Origin: UBA4582 sp965657335
GTDB taxonomy: Bacteria; Pseudomonadota; Gammaproteobacteria; Pseudomonadales; Azotimanducaceae
Length of the DNA: 64,000 bases
Assembly (NCBI GenBank): GCA_965657335.1
Contig: CBFHOH010000021.1
Coordinates: 1-64,000, forward strand
Direction: 5' to 3'
In this document: one piece after another, positions 34,911-44,291 of the stretch
Numbering within the stretch: the stretch's first letter is position 1
How the letters are laid out: each line of letters opens with the position of its first letter
The notes under the pieces: generated by a model
Told to the model about the DNA's origin: nothing
Seen by the model: the letters and a program-made list of their open reading frames with translations, nothing else
The model's database searches: none
Position numbers and translations under genes: made by a program

Positions 34911-35583
34911 CTAGCGCAAGTTTGTTTCGAAAAGTTCCAGTGTCCTTTCCTTCGCGATCCGCGAGGCTGCTTCGTTAAAGCTGCTCCTGTGGTCACAATT
35001 AAACCCATGATCAGCATCATATACATACACAGAAACATCGCTGTGCGCATTTTTAATTAAATCGACATCGGACAATGGGATGTGAGCATCTTTGTCACCA
35101 AAATGAAGCATTGTTGGCACCTTTGGATTCAAATCAAGCATGCCGGCAATGCCACCGCCGTAATAACCAGAAACGCAACTGAGCCCTGAAAGTTGGGCGG
35201 CGCTGAGCCAGCATACCAGACCACCGAAGCAGTAACCCACCATCGCGACCGGACCTGATGCGCCAAGATGATCAATCGCCGCTTGAACATCGAGCATCGC
35301 CTTTGGAATTTGCAACTTGCCTCGCGCCAGTTCAATACCCTTTTCCATATCCGCGCCCTCGTAACCCAACTCCACACCTAGGTTGTATGCGGTCGAAGAT
35401 CGCCGGGGCTAATGCAGTAAATCCATCGCGGGCATATTCATCACAGACTTCACGAATGTGATTGTTTACGCCAAATATCTCCTGAATAACAACGACGCCG
35501 CCCTTTGAGACGCCGTCGGGCACAGCCAGATAAGCACTGATGGTTACGTCGTCAGCGGCTTTTAATTGAATTGTTTCACCCAT
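34911..35583 (-). pseudogene. Dienelactone hydrolase family gene disrupted by a one-base insertion
   Basis: Two overlapping frames together encode a complete alpha/beta hydrolase of the dienelactone hydrolase family. The first (from ATG 35583, with AAGGGG upstream) covers the N-terminus to the APAIFDRIQP segment. The second covers VELGYEGADME to the end and includes the catalytic Cys in GYCFGG, the Asp of FGDKDAH and the His of DADHGFN. Removing the single base at 35379 joins them as DRIQPGVELGYEG, matching the usual family sequence. As read, the protein stops shortly after the shift. This is either a recent inactivation or a sequencing or assembly error. Confidence 0.85.
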
Positions 35584-35694
35584 TATTTTCCCCTTCTGCT
35601 TTTTGTCCATTCATTGACTGATTAACCCACTGTGTTCCATGAAAAACAAGCGGCATTTTTTAAAGGCTGCCCAAACGATCTTTCAAACACTGGT

Positions 35695-35722
35695 TTGAGA
35701 TACACGCAATCCCTACTACAAT
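35695..35722 (+). promoter_or_regulatory. Sigma-70-type promoter upstream of the DUF6394 gene
   Basis: TTGAGA (35695-35700) and TACAAT (35717-35722) are separated by 16 bases and lie about 80 bases before the start of the plus-strand DUF6394 gene, in the gap between it and the divergent hydrolase gene. Confidence 0.5.
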
Positions 35723-35804
35723 GATCGCTCTAACATTTCACAACAACTACTCACAACGCGTTGTCTGACAGTCACCCACGCACGACCATGAGGCTAAGTC
35801 ATAA

Positions 35805-36188
35805 ATGAATCTGGAAAAAGTTGTTTTCGCTTTCACTATCATTCTCGCTCTCACATTAAACTTCGGCTTCTTCATTGGCGATATTGATAATCCTGCTCAC
35901 CATCATCCAAACGAGCTTTATGCTGCAATTTTCGTCAATGCCGTTGCAACCATTCTCAAGTTTGGTGACCGATCGCATATGGGGGCAGTATTGCTCGCAA
36001 GTAGTCTCGTCGCCGATATTCAACTTGTCGCCGCTGCGAGCGTCTGGAGTTACGCCAACTACGTGACAGAACTTGGACTTGAGCCGAGCACGATGGCAAG
36101 TATCGTTTCTCTTGCTGGTGGCGCGGTGATTGCAAACATGATTTCTGTCGCACTTCTAACGATTGAAACGGTGTTGTTACGTCGCTAG
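35805..36188 (+). CDS. DUF6394-like small membrane protein
   Basis: The 127-residue protein has about three to four membrane helices, with a HHHPNELYAAIFVNAVAT loop and KFGDRSHMGAVLLASSLVAD between them. It resembles the DUF6394 proteins found beside TrkA-domain potassium channels in Gammaproteobacteria. Here it is followed 22 bases later by such a channel, so it may be an accessory subunit. No catalytic motif is visible. The family name is from memory of this pattern and context. Confidence 0.72.
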   Translation: MNLEKVVFAFTIILALTLNFGFFIGDIDNPAHHHPNELYAAIFVNAVATILKFGDRSHMGAVLLASSLVADIQLVAAASVWSYANYVTELGLEPSTMASIVSLAGGAVIANMISVALLTIETVLLRR

Positions 36189-36210
36189 CCAAATTACGGG
36201 GTAACCAGCC

Positions 36211-37926
36211 GTGAATACTGTCTTATTTCTTATTCTCAGACGCATGCGCCCCCCGCTGCTGCTGCTCTCTATCGTTTACGCAGTGGCTACTCTGGGTTTA
36301 ACTCTGCTGCCCGGTCTTGATGACGAGGGCAATGTCTGGCACATGGATTTTTTTCATGCGTTCTACTTTGTTACATTCATGGGCACCACCATCGGGTTCG
36401 GAGAAATCCCTTATCCCTTCACCGATATTCAAAGAATGTGGACCCTCGTCTTCGTCTATATTACCGTTGCAACATGGATATACGCCGTTGGCAGCCTGAT
36501 CTCTTTGCTGCAGAACGAGACGCTCAAAAAAGCCTTTTTCGACTACCAATTTAGCCTTAGCGTCAAAAAAGCACGAGAACCATTTTTTCTAATTGCTGGA
36601 CATGGCGACACGGGCACAAAACTTGTCCGCTCCCTTCGCCGGCGATTTATTAAGGCAACAGTTATCGACATTGCTCAGAACCGGCTTGATGCTCTGTTGC
36701 TTGATGACCTTCCAATGGATGTGCCAAGTATTTGTGCTGACGCGTCCGATCCTGAAAAGTTAGTGATGGCAGGCGTTGGCAACCCTTACTGCAAGGCAGT
36801 GGTAGCACTCACAGATGATAATGCTATTAATCTTCACATTGCCATCACTGCGAAGGTAATAAACCCTGACATCAATGTCATCTGCCGAGCGGACTCTAGC
36901 AGCGTTGAAGACAACATGATGTCATTTGGTACTGATCACATCATTAACCCTTTTCGAACTTTTTCAAGACAACTCGTGATGGCGGCACAATCACCAAACC
37001 AATACGCGTTAAATGAATGGTTTAGAAGAGCCTTGGATGAGCCACTACCATCGAAGCTTAAAATTGCCGAGGGCCGTTGGATTATTTGCGGATATGGCAG
37101 ATTCGGCCGGGCAATCTATGAGGAATTCCTTAATCACGGTTTGACTGCTCAGATTATTGAACCGAATTCGTCAGTACCAGATATGCCGGAAAATGCAGTC
37201 ATCGGTGACGGCACCGGTGTAAGCACCCTCACAGAGGCTAACGTTTCTGACGCAATCGGCATTATTGCGGGTAGCAACGACGACTCAAACAATCTCTCAA
37301 TTATTGTGACGGCCCGTCTGCTAAACCCAGACCTGTTCGTCATCATTCGACAGAACAAACAGGCAAACGCTGACCTTTTCCGTCAGTCCAAAGCAGACAT
37401 TGTGATGGAATCAAGTAACGTGATCGCAAAAAACATTAGAACACTGCTCACAAACCCAATGATCGACGAATTTTTGAGCCTCGCACGTGCACATAACGAT
37501 GCCTGGGCAAGCGTTCTTTTAGACGAGCTTCGTCATATCTGTCCTGATCAGTTGCCGGAAACCTGGTCAGTTACTATCGGTGATAGCGATGCGCAAGCGG
37601 TAACGGAAACAATTAGAAGAGGCGACGATGTACTAATTAGGCATCTGACACTCAGCCATACCAATCGTGATGAAAACTTACCCCTCATCATTCTTTACCA
37701 CCGCAACAAACAAGGCGCGTTTTGCATACCTGAGCCCGATACTAAAATTAGTATTGGAGACCAACTACTGTTCACGGGCACAGCACCAGCGAGGTTCAAT
37801 GTCCAATGGAATCTTCAGAACCTTGTTGCACTTTCGTACGTCAAAACAGGTACGCCAGAGCCACAGACTTGGGTGGGTAAAAAACTGCTACCAAAGCTGC
37901 CTGTTTTTAGAGCCACTCGGCCTTAA
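36211..37926 (+). CDS. Two-RCK potassium channel
   Basis: A 2-TM pore module lies at residues about 12-105 with the selectivity filter TTIGFGE (Ile and Phe variants of TVGYGD). Two TrkA-N (RCK) Rossmann domains follow (about 128-240 starting FFLIAGHGDTG, and 280-400 starting WIICGYGRFG), then a third region with TrkA-C-like character. Both Rossmann repeats keep the glycine-rich loop. The channel is probably gated by nucleotide or cations and conducts K+ across the inner membrane. It is co-oriented with the DUF6394 gene and convergent with the Kef-type antiporter gene. Start at GTG 36211, after GGGGTAA. Confidence 0.86.
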   Translation: MNTVLFLILRRMRPPLLLLSIVYAVATLGLTLLPGLDDEGNVWHMDFFHAFYFVTFMGTTIGFGEIPYPFTDIQRMWTLVFVYITVATWIYAVGSLISLLQNETLKKAFFDYQFSLSVKKAREPFFLIAGHGDTGTKLVRSLRRRFIKATVIDIAQNRLDALLLDDLPMDVPSICADASDPEKLVMAGVGNPYCKAVVALTDDNAINLHIAITAKVINPDINVICRADSSSVEDNMMSFGTDHIINPFRTFSRQLVMAAQSPNQYALNEWFRRALDEPLPSKLKIAEGRWIICGYGRFGRAIYEEFLNHGLTAQIIEPNSSVPDMPENAVIGDGTGVSTLTEANVSDAIGIIAGSNDDSNNLSIIVTARLLNPDLFVIIRQNKQANADLFRQSKADIVMESSNVIAKNIRTLLTNPMIDEFLSLARAHNDAWASVLLDELRHICPDQLPETWSVTIGDSDAQAVTETIRRGDDVLIRHLTLSHTNRDENLPLIILYHRNKQGAFCIPEPDTKISIGDQLLFTGTAPARFNVQWNLQNLVALSYVKTGTPEPQTWVGKKLLPKLPVFRATRP

Positions 37927-38012
37927 GCCACTATGCATAGGTGTTTTTTACGTCTCGCGGTCTTAACTTACTAGCCTCTCGGTCGCGACCAGACACATTG
38001 TTTACGAGTTGA

Positions 38013-39632
38013 TTAAATCATCACATCACTTTCTGATATCACCAATTCGTTCGATACATGGGTAGCAAACCCCACGCCGGATTCAGTATAGATATTGAAA
38101 ACAGTCGCGGCACCTGCATCCTCGAGCGCTTGGACCTCGTCGGAGTACCTTGCGATTGCCGCGACTTCTCCCTTGAAAGACGCTTCACGTAATCGTTCGA
38201 GTACCTCAAGGGTTGTGTTCGATTTAGGCAGGGTCAGCATCACAAGCTCCAAAGTGTGAGAGGCCTGAACACGATCCCAGAAATCACTATCGCTGGGATC
38301 CCCTCTTAAAACAGTTCGCCCGATCGCACGCTGATTGTTCGCCGTCACTGGATCAATGTCGACACCAATAACAGCTTCACCATAACGCTCGCGCATCGTG
38401 TCGTACGCGCCTGTACCGACCCCTCCCATACCAACAATGGCTATCGTCGCACCACCCAGGTCTAGTAACTTGTCGTCGGGAATCAACTCATTCTTCTGAA
38501 AACGTTTCCACACAGATATGTAGCGAATATACAAATTATGGGATACAGCGTTAACAGCAGCGGCAATGATAAACGATAGCGATAGCGCAATCGCAATGAC
38601 AATTAACCAGTCCTTTTGCAACCATCCGTTGGCCACGCCGATAGCAACCACGATCAAACCAAATTCGCTGAAATTTGTCAGGTTTGCAGTCGTTAGCAGC
38701 GAAGTTCGAGCTCTTAGCTGATAATGCGTCAACAGACCATAAAACAAAGCAGATTTTAGAAAGATCAGTGGCGTAATTACGACAGCAATCCAGAAAGTTT
38801 CTAATGAAAGGTCACTCGACACACCAATCGAGAGAAAGAAACCCAGCAAAAATAGGTCCTTGAAGCTCAACATGGCCTTAGCCATTTCTTCCGATTTTGG
38901 ATGACTGGCGATGACCACGCCGAATATTAATGCTCCAAGATCGCCCTTCAACCCAACGGACTCAAATATTTCGGCGCCTCCCAGAGCAAGCAGTAGTCCG
39001 TAAAGAATTAATAGTTCTCCATGACCGATGCGAACGAGAATTTGCTGTAGTAGTGGCCGCAGAGGAATAAGCAACAGCAGACTGAGCGCCCAATAGGAGG
39101 GCACTTTGCCTGACGAAACGACCAGAAACATCACGGCAGCCACATCTTGCATCAGCAGAATACCGATGGAAATACGGCCATGAAGCGAGGTCATCTCTCC
39201 GCGCTCTTCCAGCACCTTGACGACAAACACCGTACTCGAAAAACTCAGTGCAAAGCCAAGCAGCAGAGCACTTTGTATGTCCAAGCTAGAGAAGAGCGTG
39301 ACACCGGCTAACGCCAGACCATATATCGCCAAACCAAACACCGCGACGACGACAGTCATGTGAATGCCCGTCACGGCCCACACTTGCGGCCGCAAAAGTG
39401 TTTGGAGATTGAGCTTTAGACCGACAGTGAAGAGCAGCAGGGTAATACCTATATCGGCAAGCTTCTGCAGGAGGATGTCATTGTCGAAGCCCTGAGACTT
39501 CAGGATAAAACCAGTAGCGAGAAAACCCACTAGCGGCGGAAGACCAAGCTGCTTAGCAAGGAAGCCGAGAAAGAATGCCAACGATATCCATGTGACATCT
39601 CCGAGACCAATGGCTACCCATTCAAATTCCAT
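38013..39632 (-). CDS. Kef-type CPA2 potassium/proton antiporter with TrkA-N domain
   Basis: About 12 membrane helices (to about residue 375) form a CPA2 Na+/H+-exchanger fold with GFLATGFILKSQGF, DIGITLLLFTVGLKLN and LGFALSFSSTVFVVKVLEERGE, followed by an RCK domain starting ATIAIVGMGGVGTGAYD. Such proteins move K+ out in exchange for protons under nucleotide or glutathione control. The ATG at 39632 is chosen so that the first helix is near the N-terminus; an in-frame start at 39641 adds three residues. It is convergent with the K+ channel, making a potassium-related cluster of three genes. Confidence 0.86.
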   Translation of the reverse strand: MEFEWVAIGLGDVTWISLAFFLGFLAKQLGLPPLVGFLATGFILKSQGFDNDILLQKLADIGITLLLFTVGLKLNLQTLLRPQVWAVTGIHMTVVVAVFGLAIYGLALAGVTLFSSLDIQSALLLGFALSFSSTVFVVKVLEERGEMTSLHGRISIGILLMQDVAAVMFLVVSSGKVPSYWALSLLLLIPLRPLLQQILVRIGHGELLILYGLLLALGGAEIFESVGLKGDLGALIFGVVIASHPKSEEMAKAMLSFKDLFLLGFFLSIGVSSDLSLETFWIAVVITPLIFLKSALFYGLLTHYQLRARTSLLTTANLTNFSEFGLIVVAIGVANGWLQKDWLIVIAIALSLSFIIAAAVNAVSHNLYIRYISVWKRFQKNELIPDDKLLDLGGATIAIVGMGGVGTGAYDTMRERYGEAVIGVDIDPVTANNQRAIGRTVLRGDPSDSDFWDRVQASHTLELVMLTLPKSNTTLEVLERLREASFKGEVAAIARYSDEVQALEDAGAATVFNIYTESGVGFATHVSNELVISESDVMI

Positions 39633-39652
39633 TGACAGCAAACAACACGCGG

Positions 39653-40042
39653 TTAGTAGGTCTTGCTTTCCACAGTGCCGTCACTGTGGGTTGCGGTGAT
39701 GCGGAATCCAGTTGTGGTTATGTTGTCCACAACGTAGGTCACCTCATCGATATCTGTTCGAGGTGCCCACCCAATAAGTTCAGTTAATCCTCCCGATACA
39801 TTCGGATCTGTGTGATCGTAAGTACCGGCAATGTATGTACCGCGATCTAGTCTGCGCTCTTCTTGAAATAAACGGATACTTTCCATGTTTTCAATTAACA
39901 CGGTGCGTTTAGAGGTATCGATGTAATCCTGGTATACAGGGAGCGCGATGGTTCCAATTACGCCAACAATAGCCACTGCTATCATCATCTCGATGAGCGA
40001 AACACCTGCTTGCCGCTTTCTAACAGATATATAATTCACCAT
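39653..40042 (-). CDS. Type IV pilin-like protein, minor pilin
   Basis: A prepilin leader ends at QAG, followed by VSLIEMMIAVAIVGVIGT; Glu5 is kept but position +1 is Val rather than Phe. The remaining 100 residues form a PilE-like globular part without cysteines. I start at ATG 40042 because it puts a short basic leader before the cleavage site. It lies downstream of pilA on the same strand but behind the pilA terminator, so it is either expressed by readthrough or from its own promoter. PilD, encoded at 44.3-45.2 kb, is the likely processing enzyme. Confidence 0.85.
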   Translation of the reverse strand: MVNYISVRKRQAGVSLIEMMIAVAIVGVIGTIALPVYQDYIDTSKRTVLIENMESIRLFQEERRLDRGTYIAGTYDHTDPNVSGGLTELIGWAPRTDIDEVTYVVDNITTTGFRITATHSDGTVESKTY

Positions 40043-40198
40043 ATTTGAATCTCTACGCTGGCGCTTAGTAACAGCCATGCGACTTATTTACCCCGCACAT
40101 GGCACAGATCAATCATTGATGAAACGACCCGGCCAGTCAACTCGTGGGAGTATTATTCGGCTTAGACAGTGTCATCAAAAAACAGTAAGGCGAGAAAA

Positions 40199-40233
40199 CA
40201 AAAAAACCCGGCAGGCATAAACCATCCGGGCTT
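40199..40233 (-). terminator. Intrinsic terminator after pilA
   Basis: On the minus strand AGCCCGG and CCGGGTT pair around a 14-base loop and are followed by a run of seven or more T. It lies about 45 bases past the pilA stop and separates pilA from the second pilin gene. Confidence 0.82.
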
Positions 40234-40278
40234 TCTTGATGACGGCACCCTCATCTAGAGAGTGCTTAACGGATCATG

Positions 40279-40713
40279 TTACTGCGCATCAGCTGCAGCG
40301 ACAGTGATCGATGTTGCTGTCAGGTCCTGATAAGCAGGCAATGAGATAGTCACATCAGCTGCAGAGGTTGATACAACACCCACAACACCGTTCGTGCTGT
40401 CGGCGGTGCCAGCATATGCGTTCGTGCCACCAGCCGGCGCAAGATTGCCGGAAGGATTAAAGATAGCAATCCAGTCCGCAGCCGTTGCAGGTACTGTAGA
40501 GGTCAAACCTAGCGCAGTTTGTGTATTACCTTTGACATAGGTGGTACGAGCCAGCCGAACCGCTTCTTGGTAGTGCGAGTTTACCTTGGTCATGTTGGCT
40601 GTCTTGATGTAATCCTGGTAAGCAGGCAAGGCAACCGCAGCGAGAATACCGATGATTGCAACGACAATCATCAATTCGATCAACGTAAAACCCTTTTGTA
40701 TATTTTTATTCAT
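40279..40713 (-). CDS. pilA: Type IV major pilin
   Basis: The product has a short leader MNKNIQKG and the classical FTLIELMIVVAIIGILAAVALPAYQDY N-terminus cut by PilD, as its parts FTLIE and PAYQDY show. The globular part (about 100 residues) is Ala/Thr/Ser-rich. It has no cysteine, so the C-terminal disulfide loop of Pseudomonas-type pilins is missing. AAGGAG precedes the ATG. A sigma-54 promoter and a perfect dyad upstream suggest PilR-type control. It is divergent from pilB, as in Pseudomonas. Confidence 0.95.
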   Translation of the reverse strand: MNKNIQKGFTLIELMIVVAIIGILAAVALPAYQDYIKTANMTKVNSHYQEAVRLARTTYVKGNTQTALGLTSTVPATAADWIAIFNPSGNLAPAGGTNAYAGTADSTNGVVGVVSTSAADVTISLPAYQDLTATSITVAAADAQ

Positions 40714-40790
40714 TGGACTAACTCCTTATGAAGATTGAAAAGACTGTCTGGTTATCGTTATGTTGGTTGTGCAGTCACACCGATTGATAA

Positions 40791-40806
40791 TGCATTAAGC
40801 ATGCCA
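40791..40806 (-). promoter_or_regulatory. Sigma-54 (RpoN) promoter of pilA
   Basis: On the minus strand TGGCATGCTTAATGCA matches TGGCAC-N5-TTGCA with the -24 GG and -12 GC exactly ten bases apart. Transcription would start near 40779, about 65 bases before the pilA start. pilA genes are known to be RpoN/PilR dependent in related bacteria. Confidence 0.8.
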
Positions 40807-40895
40807 ACATATTCCAAACCATTTTACGGGCTTACAAACTACTTACAATGCTGTTGTGACGCGCAGCGGCATTGGACATACAATGTAAGCCGTCC

Positions 40896-40920
40896 AAAAG
40901 TGACAATTTTTGTCACTTTT
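40896..40920. promoter_or_regulatory. Perfect 11-bp dyad upstream of pilA, candidate enhancer site
   Basis: AAAAGTGACAA (40896-40906) and TTGTCACTTTT (40910-40920) are a perfect inverted repeat around TTT. It lies about 120-140 bases upstream of the predicted pilA start site, where activators of sigma-54 bind. The TGTC/GACA cores resemble those described for PilR sites. A looser repeat TTGGAC/GTCCAA (40872-40897) adjoins it. Confidence 0.55.
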
Positions 40921-41124
40921 TCTCAATCACAGCGCTAATTACCTTTATTATCGCGCACTGTTTTAACCTCCGTAAGCCCTGAGAGGCGCTTTTTTCTTGG
41001 TTTCGGGGTCACACTAGGGCTTCAAAAAGATGTCATCTCGATACAGAACTTACAGTCTTCTATCGACACTCCCGCACCTGAAATGTAAACTTTCAAGCGC
41101 TCATTCATGCTGGATGGAACCATT

Positions 41125-42840
41125 ATGGCTGCGAACCCAACGCAATTAAGCGGGCTTGCCAGGCGACTGGTCGAAGATAACCTGCTGGAAAACTCAGCGG
41201 CCAGAGCAGCTTCTGCAGAGGCCTCCAAAACCCGGGTTCCTTTCGTAACTCACCTTGTCCAGAGCAAATTAGTGAGCCCGAAAGATATTGCCAATGCTGC
41301 CTCTGAGGAGTTTGGCACCCCTCTGTTAGACCTTTCTGCACTTGACCCTGAAGTTATTCCAAAAAATTTAGTCGACGAAAAACTGATTCGCGCGAACCAC
41401 GCAATACCAATTTTCCACAGAGGCAATCGGCTGTTCGTCGCAGTTTCCGATCCGACCAATCGTCAAGCATTAGACGAGATAAAATTTCAAACAGGCATTT
41501 CGACGGAAGAAGTGTTGGTTGAAGAAAACAAGCTGACAGCCTTCATTGACGCCTACCTTGAGTCTCAGGAAAGTGGCGGGTTAGGAGATTTAGGCAGCGA
41601 TGATGTTGATTTGGAACTCGAAGCCGTTGACGAAAGTGGTAGCAGCGAAGAAGAGGATGCCAATGCTGCAACCGACGATACTCCGGTCGTTCGTTTTATC
41701 AACAAAATGCTGATGGATGCTATTAAAGGTAACTCGTCTGACCTGCACTTCGAACCATTTGAAAAATCCTACCGGGTAAGGTTCAGAACTGACGGCGTAC
41801 TACATGAGGTCGCAAGGCCCCCGGTAAATCTCGCACCCAGAATAGCCGCTCGCCTCAAAGTAATGTCCCAAATGGATATCTCTGAACGTAGGGTGCCGCA
41901 AGATGGACGTATCAAACTGAAAATTTCCAAATCAAAAGCAATTGATTTTCGGGTAAACACACTGCCTGTGTTATTTGGCGAAAAACTCTGTTTACGAATT
42001 CTGGACCCTAGTAGCGCAAAAATGGGGATTGATGCCCTGGGTTACGAGGAAGATCAAAAAGCACTGTATCTAGAGGCACTTAATAAACCACAGGGTATGT
42101 TCCTTGTAACTGGCCCTACCGGAAGTGGCAAAACCGTATCGCTTTACACCGGGCTTAATATCCTTAATACACCTGAATTGAACATATCGACAGCTGAAGA
42201 TCCTGTTGAAATAAACCTCGAGGGTATTAACCAGTGTCCTGTCAATCACAAGGTTGGCCTAGATTTTGGTGAAGCACTGCGTTCATTTTTGCGACAAGAT
42301 CCCGACATCGTCATGGTCGGTGAGATACGAGACCTTGAAACCGCAAACATTTCAATTAAAGCAGCACAGACAGGCCACATGGTGATGTCAACCTTACACA
42401 CCAATAGCGCTCCTGAAACAATTACTCGATTGAGAAATATGGGTGTGCCGGCGTTCAATCTGGCCACTTCGATCAATATCATCGTGGCGCAGCGACTGGC
42501 TCGTCGGCTTTGCGATTGCAAAGTAAAGCTCGACATTCCCAAGGCTGCGTTAATGGAGAAGGGTTTTACAGAAGAGGATGTCGATGCTGGCCTACAAGTG
42601 TATGGACCCGGCGGTTGCGATCGATGCTCAGGGGGTTACAAGGGCCGTATTGGAATCTACGAGGTCGTTAAAGTTACGCCTGAAATATCCAAAATCATCA
42701 TGGAAGATGGTAACTCTCTTGAAATCGCTGAAGTGTGTACACAAGCGGGCTTCAAAAATATTTTCGAGTCGGCGATGGTAAAAGTAAAAAATGGACTGAC
42801 AAGTCTGGAGGAGGTTGATCGTGTCACTTCTGGTCATTAG
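41125..42840 (+). CDS. pilB: Type IV pilus extension ATPase PilB
   Basis: This hexameric ATPase drives pilus extension. The N-terminal MshEN/T2SSE-N domain (to about 160) is followed by the ATPase with Walker A GPTGSGKTVS (about 330), the Asp box, Walker B DPDIVMVGEIRD and the His box THSN-type HTNSAPET. A zinc-binding four-Cys set is seen in CDCKVK and GGCDRCSGGYKGR. I take ATG 41125 (571 residues), preceded by GGATGGA; ATG 41107 has no ribosome-binding site. It heads pilB-pilC-pilD-coaE-yacG and is divergent from pilA. Confidence 0.97.
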   Translation: MAANPTQLSGLARRLVEDNLLENSAARAASAEASKTRVPFVTHLVQSKLVSPKDIANAASEEFGTPLLDLSALDPEVIPKNLVDEKLIRANHAIPIFHRGNRLFVAVSDPTNRQALDEIKFQTGISTEEVLVEENKLTAFIDAYLESQESGGLGDLGSDDVDLELEAVDESGSSEEEDANAATDDTPVVRFINKMLMDAIKGNSSDLHFEPFEKSYRVRFRTDGVLHEVARPPVNLAPRIAARLKVMSQMDISERRVPQDGRIKLKISKSKAIDFRVNTLPVLFGEKLCLRILDPSSAKMGIDALGYEEDQKALYLEALNKPQGMFLVTGPTGSGKTVSLYTGLNILNTPELNISTAEDPVEINLEGINQCPVNHKVGLDFGEALRSFLRQDPDIVMVGEIRDLETANISIKAAQTGHMVMSTLHTNSAPETITRLRNMGVPAFNLATSINIIVAQRLARRLCDCKVKLDIPKAALMEKGFTEEDVDAGLQVYGPGGCDRCSGGYKGRIGIYEVVKVTPEISKIIMEDGNSLEIAEVCTQAGFKNIFESAMVKVKNGLTSLEEVDRVTSGH

Positions 42841-42985
42841 TTTTAGGATCTGACCCAAGACACATCGCTTAATTTGCTACTCAAAGGGAGTTAGCAACAA
42901 AACTTTAGCTTAATCTGATACTTACCTTTGGTATCAGCGCATTATCACCACACCGAACAGGCACTGGTGAACGAGAGGAATCAAT

Positions 42986-44212
42986 ATGGCTGCAGCCAGT
43001 ACAGTATTTGCTTGGGAAGGAACTGACAGATCAGGCAAAAAGACCAAAGGTGAAATTACCACCAGCAATGCCAATATTGCGAAAACAGAACTGCGCAAGC
43101 AGGGGATTAACCCTACAAAAGTTAGTAAGAAAGGCGGCGGTCTGAGCGCATTGCTCAATGCGGGCCAAAAAATCGGTCCCGCCGATACTGCGCTGTTCAC
43201 TCGCCAACTCGCGACCATGATGAAAGCTGGCGTTCCCTTAGTTCAGTCATTCGAAATCGTTGCCGATGGTATCGACAACCCCTCGATGAAGAACCTTATT
43301 CTCAAAATTCGCGATGACGTTTCTGCCGGTAATTCATTCGCACATGCCATTCAGGCGAACCCAGAGCACTTCAATGATCTCTATTGCAATTTGATTGACG
43401 CAGGTGAGCAATCCGGAGCACTTGAAACTATGCTCGAGCGCCTAGCGACTTATATGGAGAAGTCCGAGGCATTAAAAGCAAAAATAAAAAGCGCTATGAG
43501 CTATCCAATTTCAGTTTTAATCGTTGCGGGGATCGTGTCTTCAATTTTGCTCATCAAAGTTGTCCCTCAATTCGAGGAAATTTTTGCGGGTTTTGGCGCT
43601 GAACTACCAGAATTCACGCAGATGGTGGTCAACATGTCTCGCTGGATGCAAGAATGGTGGTTATTCGTGGCTGCAGCTATCGCGGCAATTGTGTACATTC
43701 GGAGAGAGGTGCTTAAACGGTCAAAAGCAGCACGGGATGCGCAAGAGCGATTCATGCTGAAAATTCCAATCATCGGTGACATACTTGATAAATCCTGCGT
43801 CGCCCGGTTTGCACGCACGCTATCAACAACATTCGCTGCCGGTGTGCCATTGGTTGACGCTCTCGAGTCCGTATCGGGTGCAGCAGGTAACATCGTTTAT
43901 TACGATGCGATCAAGAAAATTAAAGATGATGTTTCGAGCGGCATTCAACTCAACTACTCTATGAAACAAACTGAGGTCTTCCCCAACATGGTTATTCAGA
44001 TGGTTTCTATTGGAGAAGAATCCGGCGCCCTTGACGGCATGCTAGACAAGGCAGCAACTTACTATGAGGACATGGTGGACAACGCAGTGGATGGACTCAC
44101 GAGCTTGATGGAGCCGATTATTATGTCTTTTCTTGGCGTCGTCATCGGCGGGTTGATTATCGCGATGTATCTACCAATCTTCTCGATGGGTGATGCAATT
44201 GGCGGCCATTAG
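42986..44212 (+). CDS. pilC: Type IV pilus inner-membrane platform protein PilC
   Basis: The 408-residue protein has two GspF (T2SSF) domains (about 70-190 and 275-395) and three membrane helices. Each domain has the hallmark: DTALFTRQLATMMKAGVPLVQ and VARFARTLSTTFAAGVPLVD. It couples PilB to pilus assembly at the inner membrane. GAGAGGA precedes the ATG. It lies 145 bases after pilB and 79 before pilD on the same strand. Confidence 0.96.
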   Translation: MAAASTVFAWEGTDRSGKKTKGEITTSNANIAKTELRKQGINPTKVSKKGGGLSALLNAGQKIGPADTALFTRQLATMMKAGVPLVQSFEIVADGIDNPSMKNLILKIRDDVSAGNSFAHAIQANPEHFNDLYCNLIDAGEQSGALETMLERLATYMEKSEALKAKIKSAMSYPISVLIVAGIVSSILLIKVVPQFEEIFAGFGAELPEFTQMVVNMSRWMQEWWLFVAAAIAAIVYIRREVLKRSKAARDAQERFMLKIPIIGDILDKSCVARFARTLSTTFAAGVPLVDALESVSGAAGNIVYYDAIKKIKDDVSSGIQLNYSMKQTEVFPNMVIQMVSIGEESGALDGMLDKAATYYEDMVDNAVDGLTSLMEPIIMSFLGVVIGGLIIAMYLPIFSMGDAIGGH

Positions 44213-44291
44213 AGCTGGATTCTGGCCGCAGGCCTCTGCTCGTTCATCGCCGCTTCTCAAAAAGAATCTGTCTCAGCAATAGACAGCTCTG

